A DNA stretch of 64,000 nucleotides, from assembly GCA_027624855.1 (NCBI GenBank), contig JAQBTQ010000010.1, positions 1 to 64,000 on the forward strand. The letters run 5' to 3'. Made by a program: the position numbers and the translations under genes. This document shows positions 38,395 through 47,239 of this stretch, piece after piece. Source of the DNA: Bacteroidota bacterium. Lineage in GTDB: Bacteria > Bacteroidota > Bacteroidia > Flavobacteriales_D > Sanyastnellaceae. Below the pieces are notes generated by a model. That model saw only the letters and a program-made list of their open reading frames with translations. It did no database searches and was not told the DNA's origin. The first letter of the stretch is position 1, and each line of letters starts with the position of its first letter.

Positions 38395-39911
38395 TAGTAT
38401 CCGTTGTTTTGTGTAATCAAACCACCCGAAAGTGTGATTTCTACCTCTGGGATGGGAAACACCTCATGCGTGCCTGTACTGAATCCCCAATCTCCCAATG
38501 CTTCAGGAGCACGTCCCGTTCGAACCAAGTCGAAGAAGCGATGCCCCTCCAATCCAAGCTCTACGCGACGTTCGTGGTAAATTGCTTCAAGTAAATCATT
38601 TCCAGTCACTGCGGCTGTCAATGAAGGCAGTAGCGCCTGATTTCCGCCTCGTGCTCGAGAACGAATAATGTTTACTGAGTTGCGCGCCATTCCCTCATCT
38701 CCGAGGTGATAGGAAGATTCGGCATGGAATAAAATAACATCTGCGTACCGAATTACGCGATCATTCGAATAACCATTGGGATTGGGATCTCCAAAAGGTG
38801 CCTCGTCCGATGCGTTGATGAAGAACTTCTTCGGGTAATACAAGTGTGGAAAACCAGTGGCCTCTAATGTGAAGACGCCGCGATCTCCCATTTGGTCTCC
38901 GACCTGGAATAGTGTGGCATTCAATCGAGGATCGCCACTTTCGAATTCATCAACGAAATTCTGCTCAGGGATATTGAATCCATAACCACCGAACTGCCCT
39001 CGTGCACGCTGCCACACATTGGTAAAGGTGCCTTCCAATTGATTTCCCCAGTTTCCACCTGAAGCATTCATGTATTGGATTTCCCAAATCGATCCGGGAC
39101 CGTTTTCACCAGCTTCTGTGAAGATATTGGCATAGTTCGGATCGAGGAAGTATTCTCCCGATGTCATGACTTCCAAGGCCAAATCGTTGCAAGCTTGCCA
39201 CTCTTGTTGATAGGCGTGAGCTTTCACAAGCAACGAAGTCGCTGCGCCCCACGTGGCTCGGCCTGTTTCCGCAATGCTCAACTCACTTCGACGAGGCAAG
39301 TTCTCCCGAGCATAAGTTAAATCGGCCTCAATCTGAGCCCAGACCTCTGCAGCTGGCGTACGTCCCTGTTGATACTCGCTCGGAGACAAATTCTCCAAAA
39401 TGAGCGGCACATCACCAAACATGGTCACGAGGTTGAAATACCAATATGCGCGGATAAAAGATGCTTCACCTAGGAATCGCGCTTTTTCCGTTTCATCCAT
39501 CTCGATGGTCGGAATGCGATCCAACGCCAAATTGCAATAGGCAATGCCACGATAAGCAACTTGCCACTCCCCTAAGATGAGTTTACTCGAGGAATTCCCA
39601 GCGAAGTTTTCGAAAAGGAACAAATCGGGTTCGTCACCATCTCCAGAACCTCCCTTATGGGAATCATCCGAGCAAATGTCTCCAAAATACCAACGGAAGT
39701 GTGGAGCTAATTGCGCACTTCCTTGAACATTGGTGACTTCTTGTTGCAAGTTATTGTAACAAGCAATGGTGGCAGATTCTGCATCTGCTGCATTTTGAAA
39801 AAAGTTCGCTTCGGTTGAACCAACCAAAGGCTTTATTTCCAGGAATTCTTGTTTACACGCTACCAAAGCGACAGCGATTATTCCCATCATGAAAATTGTT
39901 TTCTGATTCAT
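38394..39911 (-). CDS. SusD/RagB-family outer-membrane glycan-binding lipoprotein
   Basis: 505 residues. Lipoprotein signal (GIIAVALVACKQEFLEI), then the SusD-type tetratricopeptide-like helical fold: GSTEANFFQNAADAESATIACYNNL, FLGEASFIRAYWYFNLVTMFGDVPL (the classic SusD block) and a C-terminal RRVELGLEGHRFFDLVRTG. It forms the lid of the SusC porin and hands over oligosaccharides. It lies 10 bases after susC, and neighbouring GH16 and GH3 genes suggest a beta-glucan ligand. Confidence 0.96.
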   Translation of the reverse strand: MNQKTIFMMGIIAVALVACKQEFLEIKPLVGSTEANFFQNAADAESATIACYNNLQQEVTNVQGSAQLAPHFRWYFGDICSDDSHKGGSGDGDEPDLFLFENFAGNSSSKLILGEWQVAYRGIAYCNLALDRIPTIEMDETEKARFLGEASFIRAYWYFNLVTMFGDVPLILENLSPSEYQQGRTPAAEVWAQIEADLTYARENLPRRSELSIAETGRATWGAATSLLVKAHAYQQEWQACNDLALEVMTSGEYFLDPNYANIFTEAGENGPGSIWEIQYMNASGGNWGNQLEGTFTNVWQRARGQFGGYGFNIPEQNFVDEFESGDPRLNATLFQVGDQMGDRGVFTLEATGFPHLYYPKKFFINASDEAPFGDPNPNGYSNDRVIRYADVILFHAESSYHLGDEGMARNSVNIIRSRARGGNQALLPSLTAAVTGNDLLEAIYHERRVELGLEGHRFFDLVRTGRAPEALGDWGFSTGTHEVFPIPEVEITLSGGLITQNNGY

Positions 39912-39921
39912 CGTTCTGTGC

Positions 39922-42900
39922 TTAGAAGTTTACATTAATGCCTGCGATGAACGTCCTTGCCGCTGGGTAAAATCCACGGTCAATTCCGATTTCGAGCGTT
40001 CCACGTGTTCCTACTTCTGGGTCTAGACCAGAATACTGAGTAAAGGTGAACAGATTATTTGCAGCCACATATACACGACACGATCCTATGTTCAAACGTT
40101 GCATGGTCGCATCAGATAATGTATAACCCAATTGAACATTCTTGATTCGCATGTACGATCCGTCCTCTACAAATCGGTCCGAGATGCGGTTGTTTTGATT
40201 CGGATCAGAGTGCGAAATACGTGGATACCAATCGCTCGTGCCTTCACCCGTCCATCGCTCCAATGCTGCAACAGGCAAATTGGTGGTATTCAAATCATAT
40301 CGGAATACACCGTTCAAGATGTCATTGCCTTGAGAACCTTGAATGAAGACGGTGAAATCAAACCCTTTGTATTGGGCCTCCATGTTGATACCATAGGTGA
40401 AATCAGGATGTGGATTGCCGATCATGATCTTATCATCCGAATCGATTACGCCATCGTTGTTTTGATCAACGAAGATGACATCACCCGCTTGAGCTTCCGG
40501 CAATGCCTCATAGGCAGCTGCCTCTTCATTCGTCTGGAAGATGCCAGCAGTTTCATACCCATAGAAGTAGGCAATTGGTTGTCCAATCTCCGTGTAAGAC
40601 ACCAAATCTCCGATTCCAAAAACAGATCCTGTTGCAACAGGTTGTCCACCTTCACCAAGGTCAGTCACCTCATTCTTGATGAAAGCAATGTTTCCACCGA
40701 TTGAGTAATTCACATCACCCACTTGGTTTCGGTGATTTAGAGCAAACTCAAATCCTGAGTTACGCGCCGAAGCAACGTTCGTAGCAGAAGGAAGGAATCC
40801 AACAACACCTGGTAAAGGAACAACAGCCAGCATGTCATTGGTGTTTTTCACAAAGTAGTCAGCGACCACATTCAACTTTCCTTTGTACAAATCGGCATCG
40901 ACACCAATGTTCGTTTGCTCCACGGTCTCCCATTTCAAATCTGGATTGGATGTATTGACGGGGCCGGCTCCGTTGACTTGCACTTGCTCACTGCCAAAGG
41001 TGTAGTTCAGCCCATTGAATACAAGCGAGGTATAATCGAAGTTGCCTATCCCATCCGCGTTTCCGTTTTGTCCCCAACTCGCGCGGAGTTTGAGGAAATC
41101 AATCCAGTCTTTTTCTGCTACCCATGGCAGTTCAGTCATATTGTAAGCTGCGGATACTGAAGGAAATATCCCGTAACGATTATTGGTTCCAAATCGTGAC
41201 GAACCATCGCGACGAACGGTGCCAGAAAGGGACCACTGCTCTCCTAAACCATAATTCAAACGCACGAACTGACCGATGAATGCAGATTCTGTAATTCCTC
41301 CACTTGCTGTTGGCGCTTGTTCTTGAGCATTCAAGCTGTTGTTCATGTAAGCGAACTCCAGCTCATTTGAGGCCAAGCTATCCCGGTAGCCATAAAAGCT
41401 CGTACTGCGATTCGAAAGAGCAGAATATCCAGCTACAACCTGCAAGTCATCACCATTGCTGAGTTCCTTATCATAGGTCAACGTATTCTCCCATTGCCAA
41501 TTGCTCCATTTATTTTCTCCGAGCATTAATCCGTTGACTTCGCGCCATTCGTATGCTGGACGCTCCGGATCATTCGGACCAATACCCAGGTCGTAAGCAG
41601 GATAGAAAACACGATGAGATCCCAAGCTCAAATCCACTGACATGGTCGACCGGAATTTGAGGTTGGATAAAATGTCATATTCGCCAAAAGTGGATCCAAC
41701 AAATCGATTGGTGGTCCAAAAGTCATTATTCAATGCAATCTGATTGGCCGGATTGGCGATGTCCGAATCAATCATTTCTGAATAAGCAAAGGATCCGTCA
41801 AGCCGTGTAGCTTGAGTCAATGGATCCATATTCAAGGCTCGACCAACGACAGAGTTAAACTCATTATTCTCAGCCAGGGCCGAACGATTGAGGTAAGTAA
41901 AATTCACATTTTGCCCCATTCTGAATCGATCTCCTCCTTCCTGGCGGGTGTTGATTCTGAAGGTATATCGTTCGAAACGACCTTTTTCTCCACCAACAAT
42001 TCCGTCCTGCAAGAAATAACTTCCACCTACAGCTGTTGATGAAGACTCCGTTCCTTTTGTGAAGCTGAATGAATGATTCATCATGGGAGCACGCTGGAAG
42101 ATTTCGTCTTGCCAGTCAAATCCCTCTCCCAATGCTGATGGATTTGCTAATGCCTCCATAGGAGCCAATCCTGCAGCAGAGCGACTTTCATTCATCAAAA
42201 TCGCATACTCCTCGGCATTGAGCAAAGCCATGTACTTCCAAGGCTCTTGCATACCGTAGTAGCTCTCATATGTGATTTGAGGTTTCTGGTTCTTGGAACC
42301 CGATTTTGTAGTAATTAGAACGACACCGTTTCCTCCACGCGCACCATAGATTGCAGCGGATGCCGCATCTTTAAGAATTGAAATGGACTCGATATCCGAT
42401 GGGTTGAGGTAGTCAATGCCAGCACTAGGAATTCCATCAATCACGTAAAGTGGTTCAGCATTGTTCAAGGAACCCGTACCACGAATTCGAATGGATTGAG
42501 TGGATCCCGGTTGCCCAGAATTCTGTGTAACCTGCACCCCAGCAGCTCGGCCCTGCAGGGCTTGCTCCGTTCTTAATACAGGCAATGAAGTGATTTCCTT
42601 TGTGTCAATGGTACCGACAGCACCAGAAATCTTGCTTCGCTTTTGGTTACCGTATCCAACAACCACAACCTCTTCCAAACCAGCAACATCAGACTTTAAG
42701 GTCACATTTACACTTGATTTACCTTCGGTTGAAATGTTTTGGCTCAAGTATCCAATGAAGGAAAAACTCAAGCTAGATGCTTCATTCTTCAACGCAATGG
42801 AATACTTCCCGTCTATATCTGTAAAGGTGGCATTTGAGGTGCCTTTTTCAACTACCGTCACGCCCGGTAAGCCCAGCCCATCATCGGCTGAAGTTACCGT

Positions 42901-42981
42901 ACCGGTGACAACCTTCCCCTGAGAGAAGGCTGTCACCAATAGGGCAAAAACGAAGTTGACTGCTAAGAGCAACTTTTTCAT
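39922..42981 (-). CDS. SusC/RagA-family TonB-linked outer-membrane transporter
   Basis: 1019 residues with the ATG at 42981 (MKKLLLAVNFVFALLVTAFSQ signal peptide). A carboxypeptidase-D-like regulatory domain (about 25-105) is followed by the SusC TonB-box region LEEVVVVGYGNQKRSKISGA, a plug (VLRTEQALQGRAAGVQV, IRIRGTGSLNNAEPLYVIDG, GARGGNGVVLITTK) and a long beta-barrel ending in Phe (AGINVNF). It imports oligosaccharides across the outer membrane, driven by TonB, as a pair with SusD. Third gene of the operon. Confidence 0.97.
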   Translation of the reverse strand: MKKLLLAVNFVFALLVTAFSQGKVVTGTVTSADDGLGLPGVTVVEKGTSNATFTDIDGKYSIALKNEASSLSFSFIGYLSQNISTEGKSSVNVTLKSDVAGLEEVVVVGYGNQKRSKISGAVGTIDTKEITSLPVLRTEQALQGRAAGVQVTQNSGQPGSTQSIRIRGTGSLNNAEPLYVIDGIPSAGIDYLNPSDIESISILKDAASAAIYGARGGNGVVLITTKSGSKNQKPQITYESYYGMQEPWKYMALLNAEEYAILMNESRSAAGLAPMEALANPSALGEGFDWQDEIFQRAPMMNHSFSFTKGTESSSTAVGGSYFLQDGIVGGEKGRFERYTFRINTRQEGGDRFRMGQNVNFTYLNRSALAENNEFNSVVGRALNMDPLTQATRLDGSFAYSEMIDSDIANPANQIALNNDFWTTNRFVGSTFGEYDILSNLKFRSTMSVDLSLGSHRVFYPAYDLGIGPNDPERPAYEWREVNGLMLGENKWSNWQWENTLTYDKELSNGDDLQVVAGYSALSNRSTSFYGYRDSLASNELEFAYMNNSLNAQEQAPTASGGITESAFIGQFVRLNYGLGEQWSLSGTVRRDGSSRFGTNNRYGIFPSVSAAYNMTELPWVAEKDWIDFLKLRASWGQNGNADGIGNFDYTSLVFNGLNYTFGSEQVQVNGAGPVNTSNPDLKWETVEQTNIGVDADLYKGKLNVVADYFVKNTNDMLAVVPLPGVVGFLPSATNVASARNSGFEFALNHRNQVGDVNYSIGGNIAFIKNEVTDLGEGGQPVATGSVFGIGDLVSYTEIGQPIAYFYGYETAGIFQTNEEAAAYEALPEAQAGDVIFVDQNNDGVIDSDDKIMIGNPHPDFTYGINMEAQYKGFDFTVFIQGSQGNDILNGVFRYDLNTTNLPVAALERWTGEGTSDWYPRISHSDPNQNNRISDRFVEDGSYMRIKNVQLGYTLSDATMQRLNIGSCRVYVAANNLFTFTQYSGLDPEVGTRGTLEIGIDRGFYPAARTFIAGINVNF

Positions 42982-43026
42982 TCGTTCTAATTCGTGTTTG
43001 ATCAAGTTTTAATCAATGAGTCAATC

Positions 43027-44742
43027 TTATTGGACTTTGAGCACTCTACGAGTGACTCCTTGTCCTTCCGATTGAACTTGGATAAAATAAATTCCATTCG
43101 CTTCAGAGCTCATGTCCAATGTCCAGACATTAACTCCAGCTGGAATCTGATGCTGAGCCACAACGCTACCAGTATAAGACACCACTGAAAGGTCGAGGTT
43201 CGTGGCGCTGATTCGACCCATTCGCAATTCAACTACATCAGACGTGACGGATGGTACGATTTGGAAATCAAATGCATCCACTGCATCAATTCCAATGGTC
43301 GCACATGCATCACATGAATTGAAGCAATAAGGATCAGTAACAACTGGATCTGCACCTTCGATGAACAAGTAACGATTCGTGTAAACCGAATCAGGAGTCG
43401 TAACCGTGCATTCTCCATGTACAATTGGATCGAAAATCTCTTCAACTCCACTGTTGACGAATTTGTATTCGTGTCCACCTGCTGTCAAATCAAGTGTTAC
43501 CTCATATACCCCATCGCCATCGTCATCAGTCATTGGTGTCGCCGTGTTGTTCCAACCATTGATCGATCCTCCAAAAATGGTAACGCCACTCACAACAATT
43601 TGCTCTGACATGTCCACTCGGAAGGTCACAGGAATTGGTGCATTATCCTCACAAGTTCCGTCTGTGCTGCATTGCCCAAAGCACGTGCTGAGCACAACAT
43701 CCTGAGTCACAGGCTCCAAGAATCGATCATTGTAATTGTTGGGATCTCCACAAGGAAGACCTGCCAAATTTTCTTTGCAAGACCAGTCACCGCAAGCACC
43801 ATTTGTGAAAGTATAGTAGCTTGAGAATCCAGAGTCTACCTCTAAAGTGATGGTGTAAATTCCATCTCCATCGTCATCTGTCATTGGGTTGTCCCCGGGG
43901 ACGCCAAAGCTCGCTCCTCCAGCGAGGTATACGCCTGTTGGATCTACTACTTCGTTTTGCATGTTCACATTGAACGTGACTGTCAAGATGCTATCCCCGT
44001 CTCCGCCACCTTCACATGCAAAGCAGCTGTTGTAGCAATAAGGGTCCGTTACGACAGGGGCGCCGCCTTCAACTGTCAATAGACGATTGGTGAAAGCACC
44101 ACTCGTCAAGGTGCACTCAACATAAGTCGAGTCGAACGCTTCGTTATTTCCCTCTCCATTTTGAAATAAATACTGATAAGTACCTGTTTCCAAATTGGTT
44201 GTGTATTCATAAATGTTGTCCCCGTCATCATCGCTCATCGGGATCGAGCTCCAACCATCAAAGGCAGCGTGCAAGAAAACACCATTGGTTACCATGGATT
44301 CAGACATGTCCACTCGGAAGGTCACGTCTGCAGAACTTATAGAGTTGCAAGTACCATCCGTAGTGCATTGGGCGAAACAGGTTGAATAGGTCGCACCTGC
44401 TGAAGTGACTTCTGGAAGAAATCGGTCGGCCCAAGTGCCGTAAGCACATTCTTGGCCAACAATATTTTCTTTGCAAGACCAATCTCCACATGCGCCGTTT
44501 GTGAACGTATATGCTCCAGAATAACCGAGTGGCATCGCCAAGGTAATCGTCCAGATTCCATCACCATCGTCATCGGACATTGGATTGTCACCTGGAACAC
44601 CAAAGTAATCGCCACCAGCAAGGAATACTCCTTCCGGAGAGACTTCTTCATTGGCCATGTTCACTTCCCAAGTAATGATACCTACTTGAGCTGATGAACC
44701 AACCAAAATTGCTAAAAAAGCAAGAGTAAAAATGTGCTTCAT
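43027..44742 (-). CDS. Secreted repeat protein with carbohydrate-binding-like modules and T9SS type A domain
   Basis: 571 residues, signal peptide MKHIFTLAFLAILVGSSAQ. Two alternating module types occur twice each. One is WEVNMANEEVSPEGVFLAGG followed by NPMSDDDGDGIWTITL and TFTNGACGDWSCKEN. The other is VTFRVDMSESMVTNGVFLHA followed by PMSDDDGDNIYEYTTNLETG and YLFQNG. The modules resemble starch/glycogen-binding-like (CBM20/48/E-set) beta-sandwiches with acidic loops. A type A sorting domain closes it (QIVPSVTSDVVELRMG, NGIYFIQVQSEGQGVTRRVLKVQ). It lies in the operon between GH3 and susC, so it is probably a surface or secreted beta-glucan-binding protein; ligand inferred only. Confidence 0.8.
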   Translation of the reverse strand: MKHIFTLAFLAILVGSSAQVGIITWEVNMANEEVSPEGVFLAGGDYFGVPGDNPMSDDDGDGIWTITLAMPLGYSGAYTFTNGACGDWSCKENIVGQECAYGTWADRFLPEVTSAGATYSTCFAQCTTDGTCNSISSADVTFRVDMSESMVTNGVFLHAAFDGWSSIPMSDDDGDNIYEYTTNLETGTYQYLFQNGEGNNEAFDSTYVECTLTSGAFTNRLLTVEGGAPVVTDPYCYNSCFACEGGGDGDSILTVTFNVNMQNEVVDPTGVYLAGGASFGVPGDNPMTDDDGDGIYTITLEVDSGFSSYYTFTNGACGDWSCKENLAGLPCGDPNNYNDRFLEPVTQDVVLSTCFGQCSTDGTCEDNAPIPVTFRVDMSEQIVVSGVTIFGGSINGWNNTATPMTDDDGDGVYEVTLDLTAGGHEYKFVNSGVEEIFDPIVHGECTVTTPDSVYTNRYLFIEGADPVVTDPYCFNSCDACATIGIDAVDAFDFQIVPSVTSDVVELRMGRISATNLDLSVVSYTGSVVAQHQIPAGVNVWTLDMSSEANGIYFIQVQSEGQGVTRRVLKVQ

Positions 44743-44772
44743 TTTATAAGGGTTTGGGTTTGTTTTCATCTT

Positions 44773-47082
44773 TTACGGACTTACCAGAATATCAACTGTT
44801 TTGTCTTGTACGTGCAACACGAATTCACCGGGCTCTGTTACCTTTTGCAAATTCTCATTTACAAAGGAGAGGCTCGAAATTGGCAATTCAAAGTCTACTA
44901 CGACCTTTTCTCTTCCACCCACGACCTTCCGCTTGAAATCACGCAATCTTTTTACACTTGGCGTGATCGATGCAACTTTGTCTTGACTAAAAACCAATAT
45001 CAATTCGTCAGAGCTGCGGTCCCCCAAGTTGTGCAAAGTGACTTCTAAACGAATGGTGTCATTTATACCATAATGTTGCTGATCGGATTTGAGCTCCTCA
45101 CATTTGACTTCAGAATAAGACAACCCGTGGCCGAATTCAAACTGTGGATTGAATCCATTCAATGAGAAATCGGTATCAATTCGTTCCGTGTGTTTGTGGT
45201 AGTAAGTCAGGTGTGAAGAAGCGTATCGTGGCCAAGTAAATGGCAATCGACCGGTTGGATTAAAAGAACCATCCAGCACCTGTGAAATCGCCTGTCCACC
45301 ATAATCACCTGGCAAATAAGCCATCACAATACCGTCCATCATCGGCTCGACTGCTTGGAAAGTTCGCGGTCGACCTTCGATGAAAACCGTAATGATGGGC
45401 CTTTGCAGCGCATGGACCGCCTTTACCAACGCTTGTTGATTTGCGTACAACTCGAGGTTCTCATCATTTCCAACCAATTCTGTGTACGGCATTTCTCCCA
45501 ATGCAAGTATCACATAATCAGGGTTGGTTCTCCTTATTTGGTCCACCACCTTCGCAACATCGTTATCATTAAACGTCATTTCCAATCGCATGTCTTCGAT
45601 GCGATCGACTCCAAAATGAGCTTGAAGCGCTTCAGTCAAGTGCGGCCTCCCTGGCGTATTGTAGGTCGTATCTGTTCCTTGCCAAGTACCCGTCCATCCT
45701 CCATTTAACGCGTTCAAACTGTGCGCAGTAGGTCCCGTAACAAAAATCTTCCCTGACCCACTTATGGGTAGCACCCGATGTTCAAAGCCCATCTGACCCG
45801 TCAAGTCATTCTTTAGAAGTGTAATGGATTCCAAAGCTGCGCGGGCAGCAGCGCCTTCGAAATCTGCAGTTTCTGGATATTCTTCAAAAGAAGGGGCATA
45901 CCCCTTGGTTTTGAATAAGCCAAGACGGTATTTCATCGTCAAGATTCGCCTCACTGACTCATCTATCCGTGTTTCCGAAATCACCCCCTCTTCAACCAAT
46001 TCAATGAGTGCTTTGGAGAATTCCAAATCCAAAGGCACCATGCTCATGTCAATACCAGCTTCAACGGCCATCCGCGTTGCCTCTTTGTAGTCCTCAGCCA
46101 CCTTGTGGCGCTCTTGGAGGTATCCAATATCCTCCCAATCCGTCACAATGACTCCGTCAAATCCCAACTCATCCCGCAACAAATCGGTCAAAAGCTTGCG
46201 ATTGGCATGAACCGGAATGCCATTGATTTCACCGCTGTTGACCATGATTGACATGGCTCCACCCTCTATGGCAGCTTGAAAACTTGGGAGGAAATACTCT
46301 CGCAATTCCCGTTCAGGAATCCACGCTGGCGTTCGATCCTTCCCGGATAACGGGAAACTATAACCTAAAAAGTGTTTCAAAGTTGCGGCCACTTTATCGG
46401 GTCCGTTTTGATACCCCTCAACCATGGCTACTCCCATGCGAGAAGCCAACAAAGGATCTTCTCCGAAAGTCTCCCAAAACCTCGGCCAACGCGGGTCTCG
46501 ACCCAAATCCAGTACCGGAGAAAAATTCCAAGGGATACCGCAAGCCTTGATTTGAGATGCCGTCGCTTCGGCCACATTCCTGGTCAAATCAATATCCCAA
46601 GTGGCTGCCAAACCGATTTGTTGCGGACTTAACACTCCACCGCTAGTGTACGTCGGACCGTGAATGGCGTCGACACCATATAACACCGGTATTGGGCTGG
46701 ACTTTAACTGAGCAAAATCCTGTATACCATTGATGAACTCATGCCATTTTTCTGGTGTATGTGCATGATTGCCACAGTTTAAGATGCTACCAACATGGAA
46801 ATCCACTAAAGCCAATTCAGCTTTATTTGAATCTAAACGTTGAGGCTCCACCAATTTGAAAGGTTTGCCTACGGCAATAGCTCCCAAAGTGAGCTGAGTC
46901 ATCTCTCCTACTTTCGCCTCAAGAGATAGGGTTTGAAGTACTGAATCAACAAAACGAGCCTCCTCTTGATCTAGGTTGTCCCTTTCTACCGCTGGATTAG
47001 AGCAACCAACAAGCACAGCGATTGTCAATACTGCACCAGTCAGCATTGCCTTCGTATATCCTTGTTTTACATCAAAAAACAT
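44773..47082 (-). CDS. GH3 beta-glucosidase-type glycoside hydrolase, lipoprotein
   Basis: About 769 residues. Lipoprotein signal (MLTGAVLTIAVLVGCSN); ATG at 47082 chosen, with 47094 and 47046 also possible. GH3 N-terminal barrel: ATLKHFLGYS, IMVNSGEINGIPVHAN and the nucleophile motif DGVIVTDWEDIGYL (Asp315). The (alpha/beta)6 domain follows, with PDYVILALGEMPYTELVGNDENLE, and a C-terminal fibronectin-III-like domain ends it. Expected in the periplasm or at the outer membrane, releasing glucose from beta-glucan oligosaccharides. First gene of the six-gene operon, divergent from the regulator. Confidence 0.94.
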   Translation of the reverse strand: MFFDVKQGYTKAMLTGAVLTIAVLVGCSNPAVERDNLDQEEARFVDSVLQTLSLEAKVGEMTQLTLGAIAVGKPFKLVEPQRLDSNKAELALVDFHVGSILNCGNHAHTPEKWHEFINGIQDFAQLKSSPIPVLYGVDAIHGPTYTSGGVLSPQQIGLAATWDIDLTRNVAEATASQIKACGIPWNFSPVLDLGRDPRWPRFWETFGEDPLLASRMGVAMVEGYQNGPDKVAATLKHFLGYSFPLSGKDRTPAWIPERELREYFLPSFQAAIEGGAMSIMVNSGEINGIPVHANRKLLTDLLRDELGFDGVIVTDWEDIGYLQERHKVAEDYKEATRMAVEAGIDMSMVPLDLEFSKALIELVEEGVISETRIDESVRRILTMKYRLGLFKTKGYAPSFEEYPETADFEGAAARAALESITLLKNDLTGQMGFEHRVLPISGSGKIFVTGPTAHSLNALNGGWTGTWQGTDTTYNTPGRPHLTEALQAHFGVDRIEDMRLEMTFNDNDVAKVVDQIRRTNPDYVILALGEMPYTELVGNDENLELYANQQALVKAVHALQRPIITVFIEGRPRTFQAVEPMMDGIVMAYLPGDYGGQAISQVLDGSFNPTGRLPFTWPRYASSHLTYYHKHTERIDTDFSLNGFNPQFEFGHGLSYSEVKCEELKSDQQHYGINDTIRLEVTLHNLGDRSSDELILVFSQDKVASITPSVKRLRDFKRKVVGGREKVVVDFELPISSLSFVNENLQKVTEPGEFVLHVQDKTVDILVSP

Positions 47083-47141
47083 TTCGGTGTGCAAATTACA
47101 AGATGTTCAAAAACGGCAATGATTCATGCCTTAAATTTACT

Positions 47142-47161
47142 TGCACAAAAACTGCACAAAA
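47142..47161. promoter_or_regulatory. Two TGCACAAAA direct repeats in the divergent control region
   Basis: TGCACAAAA occurs at 47142-47150 and 47153-47161, a repeat distance of 11 bases (one helical turn). It lies in the 157-base gap between the GH3 operon and the divergent regulator gene. The arrangement suits binding by the HTH protein encoded alongside. No clear -33/-7 promoter was identified for either direction. Confidence 0.45.
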
Positions 47162-47239
47162 TGTTTTCTGCTCATGTAATTCTTTACTTGATTGAAAAGG
47201 CTAATAAATATTTAATATACTCATTTACAAATACTTGAA

